Shown here piece by piece: positions 15,705 to 23,392 of a stretch of DNA of 64,000 nucleotides. The stretch covers positions 1 through 64,000 of the forward strand of contig JAFZLJ010000080.1 of assembly GCA_017551545.1 (NCBI GenBank). The letters run 5' to 3'. The stretch is from Treponema sp. Lineage in GTDB: Bacteria > Spirochaetota > Spirochaetia > Treponematales > Treponemataceae. Under the pieces are notes generated by a model. It saw nothing but the letters and a program-made list of their open reading frames with translations. It was not told the DNA's origin and ran no database searches. The translations under genes were made by a program, and so were the position numbers. Positions within the stretch are counted from its first letter, which is position 1. Every line of letters starts with the position of its first letter.

Positions 15705-16994
15705 CTACTGAATCATCACGCAGTTGCGGCCGCCGTTTTTGGCATCGTACATTGCTTTGTCAACGCGGTCGAAAATCAAAGCGGAATCATCGCCGTTTTG
15801 AATTTCGGTCAAGCCAAGACTGCAGGTGAGTTTTCCAATATATTCAAAATCTTCCTGTTCAATTGTTTCACGAAGCTTTTCTGCAAGCTCTTTAATTTCG
15901 TCAAAGGTTTTTCCATAGCAGACGCAGACAAATTCTTCGCCGCCCCATCTTCCGGTTTTAATATCATAAGGTTCAAGGAAGGTGCGCACAAGTTTTGCAA
16001 ACTGCTTAAGAATAATGTCTCCGACTGCGTGCCCGAATTTATCATTTACCTTTTTAAAGTAATCAATATCAAGCATCATAAGAGAAACCTTTTCGCCTTT
16101 TGACTTATAAAGTTCAACAGCATTTATGATTTCTGTTTCAATTCGTCCGTGATTAAACAGCTCTGTAAGCGGATCTTTTGAAGCAAGCTCTTCGTATTTT
16201 CTTAAGGTCTTATTAAGGTTCATAAAATCATCATGGATATTCTGAACCATAAATACAAAGCGGAAATCATCGGCATTTGTTGTAATGGCACGGCTAAAGA
16301 TAAGCTTAACCCAGATAAAAACTCCTTCAAGATTTTTCATCTGACAGTCAAAAGAAGAAGTGCGTCCCGGAAGAAGATTTTTCTTAAGATATTCAGGATC
16401 TGTACGTTCAAGGAACAGGTTCTGATCTTCAGGCCAGATCATATTAACAATCATCATGCGCCAGTCTGTATAAGAAACATCGTAATTTACAGAATCGCTC
16501 GAAATTTCAGAAACATTAATGCTGTTTGTTGTATTTTTGATAAGATCAACATACATAGAAAACAGATATGTATTCTGCATTGTGTTGATTTTTGTGTCAG
16601 AAAGGAATTCCTTCACATAATCACTCTTGTCAAGCTCATCAAGAACAAACAGATACTTTGTGTTTTCTGCATCAAGCGGATAAATGGAAATCTGCACATT
16701 GTGAACTTCATTATCAAGAACAAGACTTATTCTGTTAGAATACTTACCGCTGAATTTACCGATTGTTGGTACAAAAACATGATAATCTTCGGTAATTTTT
16801 GCAGAACTGTTAGCAAAATGAAACCACAGCTTTTCAATAAGGTCGTTGTAAATACCTTCGTCTTCAATGAATTTTTCAAAGAAACCTGTTTTTTTTACTG
16901 TTTTGTAAGTATTATTATGTGCATCAACGATTATTAATGAATCAACTTTTTTATATAGCAAGTCAGAAACGCTTTCCTTAGAATAGTCGCTCAT
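15705..16994 (-). CDS. GGDEF-domain protein, probable diguanylate cyclase
   Basis: 429 residues. N-terminal region 1-150 is unassigned, residues about 150-255 look PAS-like, then a GGDEF domain with DPLTELFNHGRIE, LDIDYFKKVND and the active-site loop GGEEF at 351-355. The position of the inhibitory RxxD site is EPYD, so product inhibition is probably lost. No signal peptide or membrane segment is present, so it is likely a cytosolic sensor that makes cyclic di-GMP. Confidence 0.9.
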   Translation of the reverse strand: MSDYSKESVSDLLYKKVDSLIIVDAHNNTYKTVKKTGFFEKFIEDEGIYNDLIEKLWFHFANSSAKITEDYHVFVPTIGKFSGKYSNRISLVLDNEVHNVQISIYPLDAENTKYLFVLDELDKSDYVKEFLSDTKINTMQNTYLFSMYVDLIKNTTNSINVSEISSDSVNYDVSYTDWRMMIVNMIWPEDQNLFLERTDPEYLKKNLLPGRTSSFDCQMKNLEGVFIWVKLIFSRAITTNADDFRFVFMVQNIHDDFMNLNKTLRKYEELASKDPLTELFNHGRIETEIINAVELYKSKGEKVSLMMLDIDYFKKVNDKFGHAVGDIILKQFAKLVRTFLEPYDIKTGRWGGEEFVCVCYGKTFDEIKELAEKLRETIEQEDFEYIGKLTCSLGLTEIQNGDDSALIFDRVDKAMYDAKNGGRNCVMIQ

Positions 16995-17048
16995 ATTGTA
17001 CCTCTATATAATTGTTCTATTTTTATATTATGACACATTATAAAAGAA

Positions 17049-17085
17049 TTGCAACATATTTATAAAAAATGTATATTTATACAAT
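17049..17085 (+). promoter_or_regulatory. argR promoter with overlapping ARG-box-like palindrome
   Basis: TTGCAA (17049-17054), 17-base spacer, TATATT (17072-17077). The palindrome TGTATATTTATACA (17070-17083) covers the -10. Transcription is predicted to begin within about three bases of the ATG at 17086, and no Shine-Dalgarno sequence fits, so the mRNA may be leaderless. Confidence 0.65.
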
Positions 17086-17556
17086 ATGAAGGAACGACAG
17101 TCACGGCTTAAAGCTATTAAGAATCTCATTAAGAATAACACAATTGAAAGTCAGGATGATTTGCTGTCTCTGCTTTTGAAGGAAGGATACGAGGTTACAC
17201 AGGCTACCTTGAGCCGGGACTTAAAGCTTCTTAAAGTTGGCAAGGTTCCAGATGGAAAATCGGGTTATATGTATGCCCTGCCTGGTGATGATGAAAACAG
17301 CGAAACTGAAGCAATTTATGTTCAGGATTTTTTACGCGGTTATTTAAGCATAGATTTCAGCGGAAACATTGTAGTTATAAAAACATTCCCTGGTCATGCA
17401 AATACTGTATGTAATGCGCTCGATAATCTTAATTTAAACGAAGTGCTTGGAACTGTTGCAGGCGATAACTGTATGTTTGCGTGCCTTCGCGAAGGTGTTA
17501 CAGGCGATCAGTTTCTGGAAATTCTTAAGAAGCATATTCCCGGCATAGAAGACTAA
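17086..17556 (+). CDS. argR: Arginine repressor ArgR
   Basis: 156 residues, normal ArgR length. N-terminal winged helix with the signature TQATLSRDLKLLKVGK (residues 38-53) and a C-terminal hexamerisation/arginine-binding domain containing GHANTVCNALDN and GTVAGDNCMF. It controls arginine synthesis and catabolism with arginine as corepressor. A palindrome over its own -10 suggests autoregulation. Its stop overlaps the next start as TAATG, so the pair is translationally coupled. Confidence 0.93.
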   Translation: MKERQSRLKAIKNLIKNNTIESQDDLLSLLLKEGYEVTQATLSRDLKLLKVGKVPDGKSGYMYALPGDDENSETEAIYVQDFLRGYLSIDFSGNIVVIKTFPGHANTVCNALDNLNLNEVLGTVAGDNCMFACLREGVTGDQFLEILKKHIPGIED

Positions 17557-18878
17557 TGATTTTTACAAGTACACGCAATAACAAGACAGAAGTTTCATTT
17601 TCTCGTGCGGTAAAGGATTGTTTACCAGAGGACGGTGGAGTTTTTGTACCTTCCGCAAATGCCTTTGAAGACCTTCGCCGCTGGATTTACTACATAAACG
17701 AACAGACCTCTTTTACTTCGATTGCGGGAACCTTAACTTCGGCTTTTATGCAGAACGAGTTTTCTCCAATTATATGTCAGACAATTGCTGAAAAGGCATT
17801 CCCGTTTTCTCCTGTAATTACTCAACTTGATGAAAATCTTTTTAATCTTGAACTCTACCACGGCTACACAGGCTGCTACCGCGACTTTGGTGTAAGCTAT
17901 CTTTGTTCTTATCTTGAAACAACACACGAGCTCAATGGCGGAAACTCTGTCTTTGTAGATTTTACTCACGGCGAGCTTGGAACTCTTTTAGCAAAGGTCT
18001 TGCGGGGCAAAAAGCATATTAAGGCCGTACTTGTTTACGAAAAGGGCAGTGTACGCGGACTTGAAGTTGAAGATTACATGTGGAACGGCGGAAATATCCT
18101 GCCACTCGAAATGGAAGGAAGTGAAGCACAGATAAAAAGTGCCATAGCAGGCCTTTTTACCGACAAGGATTTTGTAGCAGCCCACAATCTTACTCTTGCA
18201 AATACAACAAATGTGTGCCGCCTTATGGCTCAGGTTTTTCATTTTCCTTATGCCTTTGCTCAGATTAAAAATAAAGTAGACGGAGATATTTTTTATTCAA
18301 TGGAAGCCGGCAACTACGGAATGCTTGCGGCAGGCCTTTACAGCTGGCGATTTGCACTTCCTGTAAACGGATTTTATGTACCTGCAACTCCGGCACTTGG
18401 AGTTGACGCTGCAGGTTATGCACAGATTCTTGATTCTTTTGTCAGCCTTAAAAAGCGTTGTGGTGTTGACCCGGTTTTCCCTGCAAATATTGAACGACTA
18501 GAAACATTTTTTGGAAGCAATTCCCTGATGATAAGAAACTTTGTATTCCCAGAGGCTGTAAACGAACGCCAGCGTGAAAAAGCCGCAAAGGAACTTTTTA
18601 TAAAGTACGGAGTTTTTGCAGACCCTGGAACTGCAAGTGCCTACGCTGCTGCTAAAGAAAGCTCAGACTTTGATGAAGGCGGCGAAGCAGACAGTGCGCT
18701 CGTACTTGTTTCTCAAAATCATCCGTCGTTGAGCAGTCATTATTGTCGTCTTGTTGTTGGGGAGACTCCTGTTATGCCGGAAAATATTGAGGCTACATTA
18801 AAGCCTGTGCGCTTGAACCGCGAAGTAATTACCAGTGCAGATCAACTTAAAAAAGTGATCCAATCAGCTTTACAATAA
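17556..18878 (+). CDS. Threonine-synthase-like protein lacking the PLP lysine
   Basis: 440 residues aligned with the ThrC fold-type II family: EDGGVFVP at the N-terminus, ELYHGYTGCYRDFG at 99-112, TLANTTNVCRLMAQ in place of NSINWARILAQ, and the phosphate loop GNYGMLAAGLY at 252-262. The PLP-binding lysine of the FKDF motif is replaced by Arg109 (codon CGC, seen directly), so the classical Schiff base cannot form. It may be a pseudoenzyme with a regulatory or binding role. It is coupled to argR by TAATG, and its end overlaps the convergent feoB gene by 32 bp. Confidence 0.8.
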   Translation: MIFTSTRNNKTEVSFSRAVKDCLPEDGGVFVPSANAFEDLRRWIYYINEQTSFTSIAGTLTSAFMQNEFSPIICQTIAEKAFPFSPVITQLDENLFNLELYHGYTGCYRDFGVSYLCSYLETTHELNGGNSVFVDFTHGELGTLLAKVLRGKKHIKAVLVYEKGSVRGLEVEDYMWNGGNILPLEMEGSEAQIKSAIAGLFTDKDFVAAHNLTLANTTNVCRLMAQVFHFPYAFAQIKNKVDGDIFYSMEAGNYGMLAAGLYSWRFALPVNGFYVPATPALGVDAAGYAQILDSFVSLKKRCGVDPVFPANIERLETFFGSNSLMIRNFVFPEAVNERQREKAAKELFIKYGVFADPGTASAYAAAKESSDFDEGGEADSALVLVSQNHPSLSSHYCRLVVGETPVMPENIEATLKPVRLNREVITSADQLKKVIQSALQ

Positions 18879-21210
18879 AGGCACAAAGCCAGGCAAGAGC
18901 ACACTGCCATAAAACAATTGCTACAGCCCATTTTGTTCCAAGTTCTCTTTTTATAGAAGCAATTGCCGCAATACAAGGAGTATAAAGCAGGCTGAAAACT
19001 AAAAGTGCTGCTGCAGAGAGGCTTGTCATTGCAGACTGAACTCCGCCTGCAAAAAGAATCTCCATTGTAGAAACAACGCTTTCTTTTGCAATAAATCCGC
19101 TTACTAAGGCTACAGAAATCTGCCAGTTACCAAGACCAAGAGGTTTCATTACTGGTGAAATGAGCTTTGCAATTGAAGCCAGAATACTTTGGCCTGCGTC
19201 GTCAACAATCTGGAACTGCCAGTTAAAGGTCTGCAAGAACCAGATTACTATTGTTGCAAGGAAAATAATTGTAAATGCACGCTGTAAAAAATCCTTTGCT
19301 TTTTCCCACAGGAGCTGGGCTGTGTTACGAAGGCCCGGCATTCTGTAATTAGGAAGCTCCATTACAAAAGGAACTGCTTCACCTTTGAAAATTGTGCCTT
19401 TATATAGGAGTGCCGCCAGAATGCCAATGAGTATTCCGAGAAAGTAAAGGCTTGTCATTATAAAGCCGCCGTGTTTTGGGAAGAACGCGCTTACAAAAAA
19501 TGCGTAAATCGGAAGTTTTGCAGTACAGCTCATAAACGGAGTAAGGATTATTGTCATCTTGCGGTCGCGTTCACTTGGCAGGGTACGGGTTGCCATTACA
19601 GCTGGAACGGAACAGCCAAAGCCTACAAGGAGAGGAACAATACTTCGGCCCGAAAGTCCTATTTTTCGAAGGAGCTTATCCATAAAAAAGGCAACGCGTG
19701 CAATGTAGCCCGAATCTTCAAGCAGCGAAAGAAAGAAAAAGAGCGTAACAATAACAGGCAGGAACGAAAGTACGCTTCCAACGCCTGTAAAAATGCCATC
19801 AATAATCAGACTATGAAGAACTTCGTTTACATTGGCGGCGGTAAGGGCAGTGTCAGTCAGGGCAGTAATTTTGTCTATGCCTGCTTCTAAAAGTCCCTGC
19901 AGCCACGCCCCGATTACATTAAAGGTAAGGTAAAAAACAAGCGCCATAATTACAATGAACGAAGGAATTGCAGTCCATCTTCCTGTAAGAATCTTATCAA
20001 TCTTCTGGCTGCGTTCGCGCTCCTTGCTCTGTTTTGGCTTTTGTACACATTCATCGCAAAGTTTAAAAATAAAAGAAAAACGCATGTCGGCAATAGCGGC
20101 ACTACGGTCTAAGCCTCGTTCACTTTCCATTTGCATTATGATATGTTCAAGCATTTCTTTTTCGTTTACATCAAGGTCAAGCTTGTGCATTATTCGTTTG
20201 TCATCTTCAAGAAGTTTGGTGGCAGCAAAACGAACCGGAATATCTGCTTTTTCGGCATGATCTTCTATTAAATGTATTGTTCCGTGAAGGGCGCGGTGAA
20301 CTGCTCCACCATGGTCCTGTTTGTCACAAAAATCCTGGCGCAGCGGCGGTTCCTGGAACTTTGCAACGTGAACTGCGTGGGCAATAAGTTCTTCAATACC
20401 CTGATTTTTTTTAGCAGAAATCGGAACAACAGGAACTCCAAGAATCTCTTCCATTTTGTTTACGTCAATGCTTCCGCCGTTTTGGGTAACTTCATCCATC
20501 ATGTTCAGGGCAATTACAAGCGGAATATTAAGCTCAAGCAGCTGCATTGTAAGGTAAAGATTTCTTTCTATATTATTTGCATCAAGGATATTTATAATTG
20601 CGTGCGGTTTCTGGTTTAATACAAAGTCGCGCGAAACAAGTTCTTCTGCAGAGTAGGGCGACATTGAATAAATACCAGGAAGGTCTGTAATAAGAGTGTC
20701 TGGATGACCTTTAAGTGCGCCGGTTTTCTGTTCGACAGTAACGCCAGGAAAATTTCCTACATGCTGGTTAGAGCCTGTAAGCTTATTAAAAAGAGTAGTT
20801 TTTCCGCAGTTTTGATTTCCAACAAGGGCAAATGTAATTGTAGTTCCGTCCGGCAGCGGATTTTCATCTTTTTTCTGATGGAACTTACCGCCTTCACCAA
20901 GTCCCGGGTGATGAGTGCCTGTCGAAACCACTTTATCAGCTGGCCCTTCGACAGGCTCAGGGACCGCGAGTTCTAGCTCAGGGACCGCGAGAGGTTCCAC
21001 TTCAATCTTTTCTGCATCTGCAATGCGCAGTGTAAGCTCGTAGCCGTGAAGCTCAAACTCCATAGGGTCGCCAAGCGGAGCGTATTTTATAAGTGTTATT
21101 TCGGTTCCGGGAATAATTCCCATATCAAGAAAATGCTGGCGTAATTCGCCGTTGCCACCAAGCTTTTTTACACGGACTGTGCCGCCTATTTTACATTCAT
21201 GCAGAGTCAT
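18847..21210 (-). CDS. feoB: FeoA-FeoB fusion ferrous iron transporter
   Basis: 787-residue inner-membrane iron(II) transporter. Residues 1-75 are a FeoA SH3-like domain (GGTVRVKKLGG, LDMGIIPGTEITL). A linker (76-122) holds an in-frame family C repeat, PEPVEGP. Then comes the G domain: GNQNCGKT at 131-138, DLPG at 176-179, NMMD at 236-239. The C-terminal half is the membrane core with GFGCSVPAVMATR and the Gate motifs in about 8-10 helices. No separate feoA or feoC is present. Confidence 0.93.
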   Translation of the reverse strand: MTLHECKIGGTVRVKKLGGNGELRQHFLDMGIIPGTEITLIKYAPLGDPMEFELHGYELTLRIADAEKIEVEPLAVPELELAVPEPVEGPADKVVSTGTHHPGLGEGGKFHQKKDENPLPDGTTITFALVGNQNCGKTTLFNKLTGSNQHVGNFPGVTVEQKTGALKGHPDTLITDLPGIYSMSPYSAEELVSRDFVLNQKPHAIINILDANNIERNLYLTMQLLELNIPLVIALNMMDEVTQNGGSIDVNKMEEILGVPVVPISAKKNQGIEELIAHAVHVAKFQEPPLRQDFCDKQDHGGAVHRALHGTIHLIEDHAEKADIPVRFAATKLLEDDKRIMHKLDLDVNEKEMLEHIIMQMESERGLDRSAAIADMRFSFIFKLCDECVQKPKQSKERERSQKIDKILTGRWTAIPSFIVIMALVFYLTFNVIGAWLQGLLEAGIDKITALTDTALTAANVNEVLHSLIIDGIFTGVGSVLSFLPVIVTLFFFLSLLEDSGYIARVAFFMDKLLRKIGLSGRSIVPLLVGFGCSVPAVMATRTLPSERDRKMTIILTPFMSCTAKLPIYAFFVSAFFPKHGGFIMTSLYFLGILIGILAALLYKGTIFKGEAVPFVMELPNYRMPGLRNTAQLLWEKAKDFLQRAFTIIFLATIVIWFLQTFNWQFQIVDDAGQSILASIAKLISPVMKPLGLGNWQISVALVSGFIAKESVVSTMEILFAGGVQSAMTSLSAAALLVFSLLYTPCIAAIASIKRELGTKWAVAIVLWQCALAWLCAFIVKLIGSLF
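20940..20996. repeat. Family C element inside feoB
   Basis: CCCTTCGACAGGCTCAGGGACCGCGAG followed by a partial second copy CTCAGGGACCGCGAG. It is in frame with feoB and encodes part of the FeoA-FeoB linker. Confidence 0.85.
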
Positions 21211-21267
21211 TTTTCAGAAACTTCCTTCTTTTAATTTAATTCAATTAATTTTATTTTTCAAGATTTA

Positions 21268-21297
21268 TTGAAACTCAACTCGCTATTGCTGTATAAT
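21268..21297 (+). promoter_or_regulatory. purA promoter
   Basis: TTGAAA (21268-21273), 18-base spacer, TATAAT (21292-21297), then a 37-base leader with CGGAGG before the ATG. No purine riboswitch fold was recognised in the leader. Confidence 0.65.
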
Positions 21298-21334
21298 ATT
21301 CGCGGTGCGAAAAATATCGCGGAGGTAAAAAATA

Positions 21335-22558
21335 ATGAACGTAGTTGTAATTGGAGCCCAGTGGGGTGATGAAGGTAAAGGTAAGATTGTTGATTATCTT
21401 GCAGAGGATGCTAAGTATGTTGTACGTTATGCAGGTGGTCCAAATGCCGGTCATACAATTGTAGTAGACGGAAAACAGTATGCACTTCATCAGGTTCCTT
21501 CAGGAATTCTTTATGCCGATAAAAAGGTTTTCCTTGGTTCCGGTATGGTAATTGATGTTGAAGCTTTCTTTAATGAACTTCAGATGCTTAAAGACAACGG
21601 AATTAACTGGGAAGGCAGAGTTTTTATTTCTGACAGAGCACAGCTCATTTTGCCACGCTACCGCCAGATGGATAAAGAACGCGATGCTGCACGTAAACGA
21701 CCAATTGGAACTACAGGAAGAGGAATGGGTATTGCTTATGCCGAAAAAGCCCACCGCGATGGAGTTCGTCTTGCCGACTTAGACTGGCCAGAAAAAATGG
21801 CTGAATTTGACGGTGAAGATAAAGAATATCTTGATAAATACCGCGACCGCCTTATGAGCATGCGTGTTAATATGGCTGCCGAAATGTATAAAGTAAAGGG
21901 TGAAAACATTTTGTTCGAAGGTGCCCAGGGTGCAATGCTCGACCTTGACAGTGGAACATACCCATATGTAAGCTCAGGCGCTTCTTGTGCTGCAGGTGCT
22001 TCTTCTGGTTGTGGAATTGGTCCTCATGACCTTGACCAGATTGTCGGAGTATTTAAGGCTTACGAAACACGCGTTGGTAATGGTCCAATGCCTTCTGAAT
22101 TCAACAACGAAAGTGAAGGTGAACTTTGTCAGTATGTACGCGATACAGGTCGTGAATACGGAGTTACAACAGGACGTGCCCGCCGCTGCGGTTATCTTGA
22201 CCTTGTAGCTTTGCGCTATGCCTGCCGTGTAAACTCATTGGACGGTCTTGTTCTTACACACCTTGATATTTACGATGCAATGGATCAGATTGAAGCTTGT
22301 GTTGCTTACGAAATTAATGGTCAGCGCGTAACAGATTTCCCTGCAAATGTAAAAGAACTTGAAACTGCAAAACCAATCTTGGAAAAATTCCAGGGCTGGA
22401 AAACAGAACTCAAGAACTGCCGCTCTTATGAAGAACTTCCTGAACAGGCACGTGCTTACATCAAGTATATTGAAGACTACTGCGAGACACCTGTAACAAT
22501 TGTTTCTGTAGGCTACGAAAGAAAGGATACATTCGTAAGAAAGAATCCTTGGAAATAA
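21335..22558 (+). CDS. purA: Adenylosuccinate synthetase
   Basis: 407 residues; joins IMP and aspartate with GTP hydrolysis in AMP synthesis. N-terminal GDEGKGKIVD (11-20), NAGHTIV, IGTTGRGMGIAYAEK and EGAQGAMLDLDSGTYPYVSS are intact, and the C-terminal GTP-base motif lies in TIVSVGYERKD. It is about 20-25 residues shorter than most bacterial PurA, with the middle helical region reduced. Strong ribosome site GGAGG. A terminator follows directly. Confidence 0.95.
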   Translation: MNVVVIGAQWGDEGKGKIVDYLAEDAKYVVRYAGGPNAGHTIVVDGKQYALHQVPSGILYADKKVFLGSGMVIDVEAFFNELQMLKDNGINWEGRVFISDRAQLILPRYRQMDKERDAARKRPIGTTGRGMGIAYAEKAHRDGVRLADLDWPEKMAEFDGEDKEYLDKYRDRLMSMRVNMAAEMYKVKGENILFEGAQGAMLDLDSGTYPYVSSGASCAAGASSGCGIGPHDLDQIVGVFKAYETRVGNGPMPSEFNNESEGELCQYVRDTGREYGVTTGRARRCGYLDLVALRYACRVNSLDGLVLTHLDIYDAMDQIEACVAYEINGQRVTDFPANVKELETAKPILEKFQGWKTELKNCRSYEELPEQARAYIKYIEDYCETPVTIVSVGYERKDTFVRKNPWK

Positions 22559-22569
22559 TCTGTGCTAAC

Positions 22570-22610
22570 ACACGTCATTGTAAAACTTCTCGCAATGACG
22601 TGTTTTTTTT
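22570..22610 (+). terminator. purA terminator derived from a family A repeat
   Basis: Perfect 11-bp stem ACACGTCATTG/CAATGACGTGT (22570-22580 with 22593-22603), then eight T. The stem sequence CGTCATTG..CGCAATGACG is that of the family A repeat, so a repeat appears to serve as terminator. Confidence 0.85.
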
Positions 22611-22665
22611 GTCTAAAAGCTAGTATACCAGTTCCGTAAAAAAAAATATTTTTTTTTAGTTTTTC

Positions 22666-22695
22666 TTGAAAAAAATGGTTTTTTGGGTTTATAAT
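22666..22695 (+). promoter_or_regulatory. Promoter of the ATPase-domain gene
   Basis: TTGAAA (22666-22671), 18-base spacer, TATAAT (22690-22695). The start codon is only 10 bases after the -10, so the leader would be about four bases with no Shine-Dalgarno sequence. Confidence 0.65.
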
Positions 22696-22705
22696 ATAAG
22701 AAGTT

Positions 22706-23392
22706 ATGAAAGTTGAATCTATTGAGTTGAGCACGGAAGATATTCAAAGTATCAGGGACGCAGTCAAGGAGAGGCGTCCTGTAAATTTCTATTGTTATAC
22801 TCTAACCCTCGAACAGAAACAGCGTTTTCAGAATATTTTAAATGTATTTCTTGATGAATGCGGTGAATCTTATTTGTTCAACTGTCTTTCATATTGTCTT
22901 TTTGAACTTCTCGATAATGCAAGTAAAGCTAATGCAAAACGTATTTATTTTAAAGAACAGAATCTTAATATAGATGATAAAACTGATTACGAAAACGGAA
23001 TGAAGGCTTTTAAGTCAAATCTTTCTGATAATACACAGCATTACAAGGCTGAACTTGAAGCAGGAATGCTCCAGGTACATCTTCAGCTTTCTGCAAATGA
23101 TGTTATATCGCTTTCTGTTTCAAATAATACAAAAATTACAGCCGCAGAAAAGAATCGTATTGAAGAAAAGATTTCAAAAACACAGAATTACGAAAACGTT
23201 GCAGACGCTTTTGCCGATATTGACCAGACAGAAGGTTCAGGTTTGGGAATCATTACTATTGTGATTATGCTCCGAAAGCTTGGACTGAGTATGGACTGCC
23301 TTAAGTTCAGCACAACTGACGAAGAAACAATTGCCGAAATTGTAATTCCTAAGCACCTTTTGAAAGATGCCGAGGAATTATTGGAGTTGTAA
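22706..23392 (+). CDS. Orphan histidine-kinase-like ATPase (GHKL) protein
   Basis: 228 residues, cytosolic. It has an N-box with ELLDNASKANAKR (Asn71) and a G-box DQTEGSGLGIITIVIMLRKLG around 168-188, the marks of the GHKL ATPase fold. There is no dimerisation/phosphoacceptor histidine domain and no receiver. It could be an anti-sigma-type kinase or a phosphotransfer partner. The STAS protein at 52396-52947 is a conceivable partner on family grounds only. Confidence 0.75.
   Translation: MKVESIELSTEDIQSIRDAVKERRPVNFYCYTLTLEQKQRFQNILNVFLDECGESYLFNCLSYCLFELLDNASKANAKRIYFKEQNLNIDDKTDYENGMKAFKSNLSDNTQHYKAELEAGMLQVHLQLSANDVISLSVSNNTKITAAEKNRIEEKISKTQNYENVADAFADIDQTEGSGLGIITIVIMLRKLGLSMDCLKFSTTDEETIAEIVIPKHLLKDAEELLEL

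Noticed and set aside
15705-17000. Plus-strand frames inside the GGDEF gene
   Set aside because: Odd composition and no start signals; the GGDEF reading explains the region.
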